From: UBA2031 sp037189985
GTDB lineage: Bacteria; Pseudomonadota; Gammaproteobacteria; Pseudomonadales; Moraxellaceae
NCBI GenBank assembly: GCA_037189985.1
Contig: JBBCJX010000024.1
Coordinates: forward strand, 62,001-126,000
Direction of reading: 5' to 3'
DNA length: 64,000 bases
Below the pieces are notes generated by a model. The model saw only the letters and a program-made list of their open reading frames with translations. It did no database searches and was not told the DNA's origin. Both the position numbers and the translations under genes were made by a program. Shown piece after piece: positions 1 to 8,516 of this stretch (the stretch's first letter is position 1; each line of letters opens with the position of its first letter).

Positions 1-422
1 CCCAGTGCTTTCAATTTTCCGGGGGAAAAGCTTTGCACACCAATGGACAAACGATTGATGCCTAGCGCGCGATAAGCGCTGAACTTCTCCTGCTCCACCG
101 TTCCCGGATTGGCTTCCAGCGTGATCTCGATATCAGACGCGAAAACCAGATGCTTCTGCAGGCCGGCAAAGATCGCCTCGTAAGCCCCCGGCGAAAACAA
201 TGAAGGCGTACCACCTCCGATGAAAATGGAGGATATTTTCCTCCCCTGAAAAAAATCCGGGTACTGCCGTAGATCATGTTGCAAGTCGGCCAACAATGCC
301 TGAACGTAGTCTGCCTCCGGAATGGCGGGGCCCGCCTCATGGGAGTTGAAATCACAGTAGGGGCATTTGCGCACGCACCAAGGCACATGGAGATAGAGCG
401 CGAGCGGCGGCAGTGCGATCAT
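1..422 (-). CDS. hemW: HemW-like radical SAM protein (3' end cut by window edge)
   Basis: Translating the minus strand from the ATG at 420-422 gives about 140 residues before the window edge. They contain the radical SAM cluster motif with Cys16, Cys20 and Cys23 (CVRKCPYCDF) and the glycine-rich segment GGGTPSLF near residue 72. This CxxxCxYC form with LYLHVPWC in front is the HemW/HemN-like pattern. HemW proteins are heme chaperones homologous to oxygen-independent coproporphyrinogen III oxidase. The neighbouring rdgB-metW-metX order is where hemW normally sits in Pseudomonas, which supports the name. The C-terminal part lies outside the window. The start codon is not backed by a strong ribosome site. 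Confidence 0.85.
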   Translation of the reverse strand, partial: MIALPPLALYLHVPWCVRKCPYCDFNSHEAGPAIPEADYVQALLADLQHDLRQYPDFFQGRKISSIFIGGGTPSLFSPGAYEAIFAGLQKHLVFASDIEITLEANPGTVEQEKFSAYRALGINRLSIGVQSFSPGKLKAL

Positions 423-461
423 GGGTGTGGCTTCAATACAGGCTTCGAAAAGCAAAGGGGA

Positions 462-923
462 ATGGAAATGGCCTGCTGGCTATTGAAATCCGAACCGTCG
501 GTGTTTTCCATCGACGATCTGCAAAAGCGCGGCACTTCCCTGTGGGATGGTGTACGCAACTATCAGGCCCGCAACTTCATGCGTGAGATGAAGGTGGGTG
601 ACCAGGCTTTCTTTTATCACTCTAGCTGTCCGGAACCCGGCATCGTCGGCCTCATGACCATTACAAAGCCGGCCTATTCCGATCCCACCCAGTTCGATCC
701 GGAAAGCCCGTACCACGATCCCAAATCGGCCCGGGACAAGCCACGCTGGGACAGTGTCGATGTGCGCTTCCAGGAGAAATTTCATGCAGTTCTCCCGCTC
801 GCCACGCTCAAGGCCGCTGCGGCGCTTTCCGGCCTGGCGCTTGTACAAAAAGGTTCGCGACTTTCCGTCATGCCCGTCAGTGACAAGGAGTGGCAAATCA
901 TCCTTGGACTTGCCAGGTCGTAA
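462..923 (+). CDS. EVE domain-containing protein
   Basis: This 153-residue protein opens with the typical EVE segment (WLLKSEPSVFSIDDL, then GVRNYQARNFMREMKVGD and FFYHS). EVE domains belong to the PUA/ASCH fold and are thought to bind modified bases in nucleic acid; no enzyme activity is established. An open frame continues upstream to 276, but it runs antisense through the coding part of hemW. The ATG at 462 is preceded by a purine-rich AAAGGGG and gives the usual family length, so I start there; the ATG at 468 is an alternative. It is divergent from hemW and convergent with rdgB, whose stop lies 7 bases away. Confidence 0.88.
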   Translation: MEMACWLLKSEPSVFSIDDLQKRGTSLWDGVRNYQARNFMREMKVGDQAFFYHSSCPEPGIVGLMTITKPAYSDPTQFDPESPYHDPKSARDKPRWDSVDVRFQEKFHAVLPLATLKAAAALSGLALVQKGSRLSVMPVSDKEWQIILGLARS

Positions 924-929
924 GGCTGC

Positions 930-1532
930 CTACGACAGGAAATCAGAAATGCCTGCTTTCAGCTGCTGCAAGGCACGGGCTCGATGACTGATCTCGTTCT
1001 TGCGTTCACGCGGCAGCTCGGCGCTGCTCATTGCCTCGCCGGGCACATAGAACAGCGGATCATAACCAAAGCCCTGTTCACCGCGCGCTGATGCCAGAAT
1101 TTCTCCCTCCCATACCGCCTGACACAACAGCGGCAGGGGGTCATCGGCATGGCGCACCAGCGCCAGCACGCAGACAAAGCGGGCTGTCAACGGACTGCTT
1201 CCGCGCAGGGGCAGAAGGGCCTGCAAAAGCTTCTCGTTGTTGCTGGCATCCGTGGCACCTTCGCCGGAATAGCGTGCGGAATAAATGCCAGGTGCGCCAC
1301 CCAGCACATCCACACAAAGACCGGAATCATCTGCCAGTGCAGGCAGTCCTGTGGCGCGGGCGGCATGGCGTGCTTTCAGGATGGCGTTCTCGACAAAGCT
1401 GAGGCCGATCTCCTCGGCATCACTCACGCCCAGGGATTTCTGCGAAATGACTTCAAGACCGCTGTCTTGCAACAGGGCCTGGAGCTCTTTCAGTTTTCCG
1501 GCGTTGCCGGTCGCGATAACGATTCTGGACAT
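930..1532 (-). CDS. rdgB: RdgB/HAM1 family XTP/dITP diphosphatase
   Basis: The 200-residue protein begins with the substrate-binding loop TGNAGK (residues 8-13) and carries the DDSGL motif near residue 68, a SARYSG segment and the C-terminal GFGYDPLF and SHRARAL motifs of the Ham1 family. These enzymes hydrolyse XTP, ITP and dITP to monophosphates and so keep deaminated purines out of DNA and RNA. The gene follows metX-metW on the same strand with a gap of 9 bases and is probably in their operon. Length and motifs are complete. Confidence 0.96.
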   Translation of the reverse strand: MSRIVIATGNAGKLKELQALLQDSGLEVISQKSLGVSDAEEIGLSFVENAILKARHAARATGLPALADDSGLCVDVLGGAPGIYSARYSGEGATDASNNEKLLQALLPLRGSSPLTARFVCVLALVRHADDPLPLLCQAVWEGEILASARGEQGFGYDPLFYVPGEAMSSAELPRERKNEISHRARALQQLKAGISDFLS

Positions 1533-1541
1533 GGCAGCTGC

Positions 1542-2159
1542 TCAGACAGCAACACGGAAAGGCAGGGGCTTGCGTGTCACCCGGTAGATGGCGATTTCGC
1601 CAAAAAGATTGGGGAAGAGGCGTGCCAGAATGCTGCCCTGCTGTCCCCCGTCCACTGCCAGCCGGTCCAGCACGACGATGTTCTTAGCGGCACAGAGCGC
1701 ATCAAAATCATGAAAGGTGCAAAGATGGATGTTGGGCGTGTTGTACCAGGTATACGGCAGGGCTTCGGATACCGGCATCATGCCCTTCAGCGTGAGATAA
1801 AAGCGTGTTGTCCAGTGCGCAAAGTTCGGGAAGGTAATGATGGCCTCACGCCCCACGCGCAGCATGTCGTCCAGCAGCGCATCCGGCTTTTCCACCGCCT
1901 GCAGAGCCTGCGTCATGATGACGGTGTCGAAGCTGGCATCGCGGAAATTGTCCAGCCCGAGATTGAGGTTCTGCTCAATCACGTTCACGCCGCGATAAAC
2001 CGCCGCCGTGATCTTGTCAGGGTCTATCTCAAGTCCGTAGCCTCGGACACCGAACTGGTCACGCAGGTCTGCCAGCAATTCGCCGTCGCCGCAGCCCAGA
2101 TCAAGCACGCGGGTTCCCGGTTTTACCCATTGTTCGGCCAGTGCAAGATCAAGGCGCAT
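1542..2159 (-). CDS. metW: MetW, methionine biosynthesis methyltransferase-like protein
   Basis: A 205-residue Rossmann-fold protein with the SAM-binding motif VLDLGCGDGEL near the N terminus. MetW proteins are found next to metX and are thought to act with MetX in homoserine acylation; their own reaction is not settled. I start at the ATG at 2159, which has a good GGAGG eight bases upstream and overlaps the last 11 bases of metX, so the two are translationally coupled. A TTG in frame six codons earlier would place the ribosome site inside the gene and is less likely. Confidence 0.93.
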   Translation of the reverse strand: MRLDLALAEQWVKPGTRVLDLGCGDGELLADLRDQFGVRGYGLEIDPDKITAAVYRGVNVIEQNLNLGLDNFRDASFDTVIMTQALQAVEKPDALLDDMLRVGREAIITFPNFAHWTTRFYLTLKGMMPVSEALPYTWYNTPNIHLCTFHDFDALCAAKNIVVLDRLAVDGGQQGSILARLFPNLFGEIAIYRVTRKPLPFRVAV

Positions 2160-3303
2160 TCCGGCCTCCTGTCGCAATGCCTTTCATGTAGGCGCCGAAA
2201 ATGTCGGTATAGCGTGGAATGGGCAAAAGAAAGGAATCATGGCCCTGCGGCGCGTCCACCTCGGCATAGACCACATCCTTGCCTTCCTGCATGAGTGCAT
2301 CGACGATTTCACGCGAGCGTGCCGGCGAGAAGCGCCAGTCCGTGGTGAATGACACCACGAGGAAACGGCATTGCGCCCGCGAAATGGCTTTGGCCAGATC
2401 GTTGTCGTATTCCCGCGCGGGATCAAAATAATCCAGCGCCTTGGTCATGAGCAGATACGTATTGGCGTCGAAGTTGCGCGAGAAAGTCTCGCCCTGATGC
2501 CTCAGGTAGGACTCCACCTGGAACTCCACGTCGAAGCCGTACATGAACTGGCCTGAGCGCAGGTCGCGTCCGAATTTCTGCTTCATGGCCTCGTCGGAGA
2601 GATAAGTGATGTGTCCGACCATGCGTGCGAGGATGAGGCCGCGCTTGGGAAAAGTGTCGTATTGGTAATAGCGGCCGCCGTGAAAATCCGGATCGGAAAT
2701 GATGGACTGCCGCGCAACCTCGTTGAATGCGATGTTCTGCGCCGACAGCTTGGGAGCACTGGCAATCACCACGGCATGGCGTATGCGCTCGGGATAATCG
2801 ATTGCCCACTGCAATACCTGCATGCCGCCCAGCGAGCCGCCGACCACAGCCGCCCACTGTGCAATATGCAGATGATCGGCCAGGCGGACCTGCACATTCA
2901 CCCAGTCCTTTACCGTCACCATGGGGAAATCCGGCCCGAAGTTGAGCCCGGTTTCCGGATTGAGCGACGAGGGGCCGGTGGAGCCGTTGCAGCCACCCAG
3001 ATTGTTGAGCGCCACCACGAAAAATTTGTTGGTATCGATGACCTTGCCGGGTCCGATGCACTCATCCCACCAGCCCGGCTTGCTGTCGTTCATGCTGTGG
3101 TAGCCCGCCGCATGGTGATGACCGGAAAGCGCATGGCAGATGAGCACGGCGTTGTCCGCAAGCTCGTTCAGCGTGCCGTAGGTTTCATAGACGATGTCGA
3201 AGCCCGCGAGCGTGCGCCGGCATTCGAGCATCAGCGGCAGGGCGAAATGCACGGTTTGTGGGGTGACAAGACCAACTGAATCGGCAGGAATGGATGCGGG
3301 CAT
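2149..3303 (-). CDS. metX: MetX homoserine O-acyltransferase
   Basis: This 384-residue alpha/beta-hydrolase has the nucleophile elbow GGSLGGMQ with Ser157, an aspartate in FTTDWRF near residue 319 and a histidine in GHDSFLLP near 352, completing a catalytic triad. It acylates homoserine as the first committed step of methionine synthesis. The MetX family contains both acetyl- and succinyl-CoA users; proteobacterial members paired with MetW are often succinyltransferases, so the acyl donor cannot be fixed from these motifs. It leads the metX-metW-rdgB transcription unit. Confidence 0.95.
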   Translation of the reverse strand: MPASIPADSVGLVTPQTVHFALPLMLECRRTLAGFDIVYETYGTLNELADNAVLICHALSGHHHAAGYHSMNDSKPGWWDECIGPGKVIDTNKFFVVALNNLGGCNGSTGPSSLNPETGLNFGPDFPMVTVKDWVNVQVRLADHLHIAQWAAVVGGSLGGMQVLQWAIDYPERIRHAVVIASAPKLSAQNIAFNEVARQSIISDPDFHGGRYYQYDTFPKRGLILARMVGHITYLSDEAMKQKFGRDLRSGQFMYGFDVEFQVESYLRHQGETFSRNFDANTYLLMTKALDYFDPAREYDNDLAKAISRAQCRFLVVSFTTDWRFSPARSREIVDALMQEGKDVVYAEVDAPQGHDSFLLPIPRYTDIFGAYMKGIATGGRNAP

Positions 3304-3395
3304 GGTCGGATCGGGGAATCACTGGCCGGCAAGTGTATCGGCGGGGACCGGGCGTGAGAAGGCAGACCGGCTGCCTTCTCGCGATACCATCATGC

Positions 3396-5342
3396 TCAGG
3401 CCGCCCGGCTGGCGGCCCCCAGCGTCGGGTCCTTGAGACGGCCGAGGATATCCTCAAGCAGGGTCTGCTGCTCGCGCAGGGATTCGCGCTGCTCCTTGAG
3501 GGATCCACTCTTCTCGAAACGGTCTTCGCCAAAGTTGCGCAGGCGCTCCAGCTTGGCCAACTGCACCTCCAGACGCTTCTTGTATTCCAGCGTCTGCTGC
3601 ATCAGGGGCGCCAGCGCCTGCTTGCACCAGCGCTCGGCATCACTGCGTGCCTGCGTGTAAACCGTACCGGCCTCGCGCGCCACGGTCTCGAAGAAACGGT
3701 CGGAGACCTTGGTCTGGCTGGCCAGCAGGTTGCCGAAACGGTTCTTGTAGGGAGAGGCCTGATTCTCCAGTTCGTCCAGCTCACGCAGGTAATGGCTGGC
3801 ATCCAGCCGCGGCATGGGAGGCGCAGCGCTGCCGGTTTCCTGCGTATAGCGCTCGTAGAGCTTCTGGATAAGCAATTGGGTGGTCTCGGCTTCCTGCCGG
3901 AAGCGGGAAAGGTCGCTCTTGAGCCCCTGGAAAAAGGCACTGACGGCCGTTGGCAGGCCCAGACCCAGACGATTGCCTTCTGCCTGCTCCCGTGTGCGGG
4001 TGAAGTGCGACTCCAGCTTGACGGGAGCCACCACGCCCAGAAGGCGTGGCAACTGCTGCTCCAGCAGCTTGCGACTCTGCTGCAGCATGGCCAGGCGCTT
4101 GTTGTAAGCAAGCTGGTCCTGCTGGGTGAGGCGGGTCAGCGTCACCAGTTCGTGTTCGGTATCGCGATGCCCGCTGGCCTGCACACGCTCTTCGGCTTCC
4201 AGACGCACGCGCTGGGCCAGCACGGCCTGACGGCTGGCCTCGACCATGTTGGTGAGTTCCGTCACCAGCGTGGCCTTGAGGGCGGCTTCCTTGGCATGTA
4301 CCACGGAACGCGCCAGTGCCGACTCCAGATATTCCAGGCGGCTGCGCGAGAGCAGCTCGGCATCGTTGCTGAGCCGGGCCTTGAGCCCCTGCTTGGCCGA
4401 GAGCGGCATCACATTGTCGGGTGAGAGATGCAGTTGCTTGGCAGTCAGGCGCGAGAGCCGGAGCACGGCCTCTTCGGCCTCCTGCGGGTCTTCATCTTCG
4501 TCCCACATCAGGTCGATCTTGTTGAGCACGGCGTAGAGCGCGGCGCCGCGGCGCTGGGCAATGTCGTGCACATGACCGTTCCAGATGGCGAAGTCGCTGG
4601 CCGTCACGCCGGAATCGGCAGACAGCACAAACACCAGCGCCTGTGCATCCGGCAGCAAGGAGAGTGTGAGTTCGGGCTCCGCGCCCAGTGCGTTCAGGCC
4701 CGGCGTATCGATGATGGCGAGGCCCTGGCGCAGCAGGGGATGATCAATATTGATGAGGGCATGTCGCCATGCCGGGATGTGTACAAAACCGTTCTTGCCC
4801 AGCGAAGGCTCCAGATACTCCACCTCGAAACCCAGTTCGGAAGCGATCTCGACGGTCACCTCCCGGGTCTGCGAAACCTCCATGAAGGCTTTCTTCATGG
4901 CGGCCGGATCATCCAGGTTGATGGTCAGGTGCACCCAGTGCTCAAGCTGCTCCTTGTAACGCGACAGAGTCACCCTGTCGCCACGGGTCTGTATGGGTAG
5001 CAGCTTGATGTAGGCACCGGTGGCAGCCGGGTCGTAAAAGAGTTCCGTGGGGCACATGGTCGTGCGGCCGATACGGGTCGGCAGCAGGCGCTGGCCATAG
5101 TGGCGGCCAAGGATGGCATTGATGAGCTCGGATTTGCCGCGCGAGAACTCGCCCACGAAAGCCAGCAGGATGCGGTCGAAGCGCAGGGTCTTGAGCGCTG
5201 CCCCAAGGCGCTCGTCCACCTCGCGGTTGTTGATGCCCTGCTGGTTAAGCCAGCTGCGGTAGCGGGCAATTTCACGGGCAATGGCCTGCTTCCATGCCGT
5301 GAACGCCTCTACCTGATGCGCCAGTTGATTCTTGTCCGTCAT
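3396..5342 (-). CDS. Dynamin-family GTPase
   Basis: The 648-residue product has a complete GTPase domain: the P-loop GEFSRGKS at residues 64-71, a TMCPTELF switch region, DTPG in the IIDTPGLNALG segment near residue 215 and the base-specificity motif NKID near residue 275. The remainder is helical and rich in Gln, Arg, Glu and Leu, as in the stalk regions of bacterial dynamin-like proteins. I see no clear transmembrane hairpin at the C terminus. Members of this family remodel or stabilise membranes, some under stress, but the role here is unknown. It is a single gene, not the tandem pair often seen for bacterial dynamins. Confidence 0.88.
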   Translation of the reverse strand: MTDKNQLAHQVEAFTAWKQAIAREIARYRSWLNQQGINNREVDERLGAALKTLRFDRILLAFVGEFSRGKSELINAILGRHYGQRLLPTRIGRTTMCPTELFYDPAATGAYIKLLPIQTRGDRVTLSRYKEQLEHWVHLTINLDDPAAMKKAFMEVSQTREVTVEIASELGFEVEYLEPSLGKNGFVHIPAWRHALINIDHPLLRQGLAIIDTPGLNALGAEPELTLSLLPDAQALVFVLSADSGVTASDFAIWNGHVHDIAQRRGAALYAVLNKIDLMWDEDEDPQEAEEAVLRLSRLTAKQLHLSPDNVMPLSAKQGLKARLSNDAELLSRSRLEYLESALARSVVHAKEAALKATLVTELTNMVEASRQAVLAQRVRLEAEERVQASGHRDTEHELVTLTRLTQQDQLAYNKRLAMLQQSRKLLEQQLPRLLGVVAPVKLESHFTRTREQAEGNRLGLGLPTAVSAFFQGLKSDLSRFRQEAETTQLLIQKLYERYTQETGSAAPPMPRLDASHYLRELDELENQASPYKNRFGNLLASQTKVSDRFFETVAREAGTVYTQARSDAERWCKQALAPLMQQTLEYKKRLEVQLAKLERLRNFGEDRFEKSGSLKEQRESLREQQTLLEDILGRLKDPTLGAASRAA

Positions 5343-5484
5343 GCCCCTTCCTCAAGCTGTACCAGCGTCGTGCCTGTCCCCGGGCAACCGCAAGCGGCTT
5401 GCCAGTGCCGACGTCTTTTTCACTGTCCCGTTTTTATTGACTCGGGAATCCCCAAAACAGGGGTAAATGATTTGCTGCCTCTTC

Positions 5485-5781
5485 TTATATCACCCGCCAG
5501 CCGGCGAGGGCAGCCGGCCACTGCCGCGGCGCGAGAATCTTCACCCGTTTGCGGCGGGCACTTTCCCCGCTGAGCAACTCCACCGCAGAGAGCGGCACGC
5601 CAAAGGACTCTGCCAGAAAACGGCAAAGCTCGCGGTTGGCACGCCCTTCCTGCGCCGGCGCCGCCAGCCTGACCTTCAGGGCATCGCCATGCTGGCCGGC
5701 AAAGTCACTCTGCCTGGCCCCGGGCTGGGCGTGGATGCAGAGCAGCACGTCCTCGCCCAGAAACTGGAGCGGGTCCGTCAC
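5485..5781 (-). CDS. yggU: DUF167 / YggU family protein
   Basis: A small basic protein of 98 residues with the family core QPGARQSDF, KVRLAAPAQEGRANREL and the SGESARRKRVKI segment. YggU-like proteins are widespread and of unknown function. I choose the GTG at 5781 because it overlaps the stop codon of yggT in a GTGA arrangement, the usual coupling in this yggT-yggU pair; a longer frame from 5817 would run 12 residues into yggT. Confidence 0.85.
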   Translation of the reverse strand: MTDPLQFLGEDVLLCIHAQPGARQSDFAGQHGDALKVRLAAPAQEGRANRELCRFLAESFGVPLSAVELLSGESARRKRVKILAPRQWPAALAGWRVI

Positions 5782-6425
5782 AGTCCGATAATGCGTGCTA
5801 TCTCCCCTGCCGACCAACGCATCAGTATTTCAGCAATACGCAGGCCAAGAATGGCAATGATGGGTGAGAGATCCAAACCACCCATGGACGGCAACAAGCG
5901 CCGGCAAGGGCCGAGAACAGGCTCGGTGATCTGGAAGATGGTTTGCCCCGCCGGATTGTGGGGCGCCACCCAAGACAGGATGACGCCAGCAATGATGGCG
6001 TAGAAATAGAAGTTGATGAGCAGCGCTACCAGCCCCGAGAGACTGAAGATCACGTTCCCTGCCGTAGGGAAATTCAGAAGCGCGATATAGGCCGTCAGCA
6101 CGGGAGGAGGCTGCTGGCCATTGGCCAGCACGCTGACGGCGGTGATCTGCAGCAGCTTGATCAGGAAGATGAGCAGCAGCGCCCCGAAGCTCCAGCGGCT
6201 CACCTGCCGGCGCATGTTGATCACGACACCAGCAGGCGGGCGCCGCTGGAACAGCCGATCCAGCGGGTCCACCAGCTTGCGCGTGGCTGCTACCGTGAAC
6301 TGCGATAGGGGATTGTAGAAATCGGCACCCATGGCCTGCAGGAGAAAACGCAGCCAGAGGATGAAGATATAGATGTCGACACCGGTATTGAGGATGAGAC
6401 GGGCGATTTCCTGCAAGGGGTTCAT
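5778..6425 (-). CDS. yggT: YggT family inner-membrane protein
   Basis: The 215-residue protein consists of two related halves, each with hydrophobic segments (around residues 10-35 and 75-100, then 120-165 and 175-205) and the recurring IYIFILWLRF/IIAGVILSW type motif of the YGGT repeat. Proteins of this family are membrane proteins linked to osmotic or envelope stress in a few species, without a defined mechanism. It follows proC and the small membrane protein on the same strand, as in Pseudomonas. Confidence 0.9.
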   Translation of the reverse strand: MNPLQEIARLILNTGVDIYIFILWLRFLLQAMGADFYNPLSQFTVAATRKLVDPLDRLFQRRPPAGVVINMRRQVSRWSFGALLLIFLIKLLQITAVSVLANGQQPPPVLTAYIALLNFPTAGNVIFSLSGLVALLINFYFYAIIAGVILSWVAPHNPAGQTIFQITEPVLGPCRRLLPSMGGLDLSPIIAILGLRIAEILMRWSAGEIARIIGL

Positions 6426-6491
6426 CTGGGCTTCCTGAAAAGAATAATAGATCTGTTGCCGGACTCAGCCTTGCCAGCCCAGCAAAGGACT

Positions 6492-6749
6492 TTAGTCATC
6501 ATCATGCTCAAGTCCGTCAAAGAGCTTGGCGCCATGAAATCCCTTCATGTCTTTGGATAGAGGAATATCCAGGAAATCATCATGCTGCATTTTTTGTCGC
6601 AGCACTCTGGCACTGAAAAACAAAAAAGCGCCCGGCAGTGCAAACGCTAGAGCTGCCAGAAACCACTTGAAACTCAGCCAGTAGCCAAACGGCATCATGA
6701 CTACTGCAATCATCAAGAGAGTCAGGCCTGCAATCTCCCTGAGGCTCAT
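6492..6749 (-). CDS. Small two-TM membrane protein, function unknown
   Basis: An 85-residue protein with two hydrophobic stretches (about residues 5-25 and 28-48) followed by a hydrophilic tail that ends in an acidic EHDDD. Its ATG overlaps the proC stop by four bases (ATGA), so it is almost certainly translated together with proC. I do not recognise the family. The local base composition is somewhat less GC-rich than that of the flanking genes. Confidence 0.75.
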   Translation of the reverse strand: MSLREIAGLTLLMIAVVMMPFGYWLSFKWFLAALAFALPGAFLFFSARVLRQKMQHDDFLDIPLSKDMKGFHGAKLFDGLEHDDD

Positions 6750-7579
6750 ACCTCTCCCTGGCCTATCTTTCCCAATTGCTCGGCCAGTTCTGCGCCGCGG
6801 GCAGCGCAGGCCTTGAGTGCACGCTCGACGACCGACTGCAGGCCGGCTTCGTCAAAGACCGCAACGGCGCGCTCGGTGGTACCGCCGGGCGAAGTGACAC
6901 GACGGCGCAGTTCGGCCGGGCCGACATCGGCCGTGATGGCCATCTGCGCTGCACCCAGCGCTGTCTGCAGGGTCAGAGCGCGGGCCGTGGCCTCGTCCAG
7001 GCCCAGCTCACGGCCGGCAGTCATCATGGCTTCCATGAGATAGAAGAAATAAGCCGGGCCGGAGCCCGATACCGCCGTGACGGCATCGATCAGGCTCTCG
7101 TCGTTGACCCAGAGCGCAATGCCCACCGCCGCCAGGATGGATTCGGCAGCCGCGCGCTGCTCATGGCTGACCGCCGCATTGGCAAAAAGCCCTGCCGCAC
7201 CACTCTGCACCAGCGCCGGCGTGTTGGGCATGGCACGTACCACAGGCAGCGCGCCGCCCAGCCAGTGTTCGATGCTCGCGACCGGGATACCGGCGGCGAT
7301 GGAAATCACCAAGGGTTTCTTCTGCCGGGCACGTGCCGCCAGCGGCCGGAGTACCTCGCCCATGACCTGTGGCTTGACGGCCAGTACCAGCACATCAGCA
7401 TGGTCCAGCAGGGCAAGATTGTCGGTGGTGGTGAAAAGGCCACGTTCGGCATGGCTGGCCAAGGCATCGACAGAGGTATCGGAAAGGGCGATGTCGGCAG
7501 TCTGCCAGCCACGGGCCAGCAGGCCGCCCACCAGCGCCGAGGCCATGTTTCCTGCACCGATGAATCCGATTTTCTTCAT
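6746..7579 (-). CDS. proC: Pyrroline-5-carboxylate reductase
   Basis: The 277-residue protein begins with a dinucleotide-binding motif GAGNMASALVGGLL and contains the SIAAGIP and RAMPNTPALV segments plus the conserved VSGSGPAYFFYLMEAM dimer/substrate region, followed by the VTSPGGTT loop. It reduces 1-pyrroline-5-carboxylate to L-proline with NAD(P)H, the last step of proline synthesis in the cytoplasm. It sits directly behind yggS, a near-universal pairing in proteobacteria. Confidence 0.97.
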   Translation of the reverse strand: MKKIGFIGAGNMASALVGGLLARGWQTADIALSDTSVDALASHAERGLFTTTDNLALLDHADVLVLAVKPQVMGEVLRPLAARARQKKPLVISIAAGIPVASIEHWLGGALPVVRAMPNTPALVQSGAAGLFANAAVSHEQRAAAESILAAVGIALWVNDESLIDAVTAVSGSGPAYFFYLMEAMMTAGRELGLDEATARALTLQTALGAAQMAITADVGPAELRRRVTSPGGTTERAVAVFDEAGLQSVVERALKACAARGAELAEQLGKIGQGEV

Positions 7580-7644
7580 GAGTCCCGCATCATCCCGTCT
7601 ACAGAAGGCATCCGGCCACCCTTGGCGCCAGTCTCAAGACTTGC

Positions 7645-8355
7645 TCAGGGCTTGGCCCGACTGCCGAAAAGGGCGCTGCCGATGCGCACCATATTGCTGC
7701 CGGCCGCTACAGCGGCCTCCAGGTCATCCGACATGCCCATGGAGAGCGTGTCAAAGACCCCGCTTTCAAGGCCCGGAATACTAGCGAGTAATTCCTGTCG
7801 TGTCTGTGCGAGGGCGGCGAAGGCGGCACTGTTGCCGGGGCGGGGAATGCACATGAGGCCACGCAGTGTCAGTCCGGGCAGTGTCAGCACCGTACGCACC
7901 AGGGCAGGCAAGGCTGCCGGGCTACAACCTGATTTGCTGTCTTCCCCGTCGATATTGACCTGCAGGCAGACCTGCAAGGGTGGCAGATGTGCTAGCCGCT
8001 GCTCCGCCAGGCGGCGTGCCACCTTTTCCCTGTCCACGGAGTGCACCCACTGGAAAGCCTCTGCCACATCCCGGGTCTTGTTGCTTTGCAGGGGACCGAT
8101 GAAGTGCCATTCCAATGCGGGGCCGGAAAGATCGGCAAGCTCGGCGATCTTGGCCAGGGCCTCCTGGACGTAGTTCTCGCCGAAGGCCTGCTGCCCGCAG
8201 GCATGGGCCGCCCGCACGGCTTCGGCGGGCCAGGTCTTGCTGACGGCAAGCAGCCTTACGCTGCCCGGCGTGCGGTCGGCCGCCTGCTCCGCTCGGGCGA
8301 TGCGCAAGCGCAGCCGCTGCCAGTTTTCGGCAATCTCGGTCGCTGTCTGGGTCAT
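7645..8355 (-). CDS. yggS: YggS family pyridoxal phosphate-binding protein
   Basis: A 236-residue fold-type III PLP protein with the cofactor lysine in LLAVSKTWP (Lys40), the GENYVQEA motif and the HFIGPLQSNK signature. YggS/PLPBP proteins regulate the cellular pool of pyridoxal phosphate and affect amino-acid balance; they are not thought to be enzymes. It is divergent from pilT and first in the yggS-proC-yggT run. Confidence 0.96.
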   Translation of the reverse strand: MTQTATEIAENWQRLRLRIARAEQAADRTPGSVRLLAVSKTWPAEAVRAAHACGQQAFGENYVQEALAKIAELADLSGPALEWHFIGPLQSNKTRDVAEAFQWVHSVDREKVARRLAEQRLAHLPPLQVCLQVNIDGEDSKSGCSPAALPALVRTVLTLPGLTLRGLMCIPRPGNSAAFAALAQTRQELLASIPGLESGVFDTLSMGMSDDLEAAVAAGSNMVRIGSALFGSRAKP

Positions 8356-8516
8356 TGTTGAACGGGTGCCTGCGAGGCGTTAAGTTAGCCGGGCTGCCGG
8401 TTCATGCCGGCCCGGCCTTTGCACAATCAAGAACAACACGATTCTGGCAGAGCGGCACTCTCGCCGCGAGCCCGATCTGCCTGCGCCCCGCCGCAGGCGT
8501 TTGCCCCGGAGTATTC

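Noticed and set aside
276..461. 62-codon upstream extension of the EVE gene
   Set aside because: It lies antisense inside hemW, and the ATG at 462 has a ribosome site and the normal family start.
8388..8416. Hairpin before pilT as a riboswitch or terminator
   Set aside because: A GC-rich stem with a two-base bulge exists, but there is no T-run, no known motif and no upstream gene on that strand.
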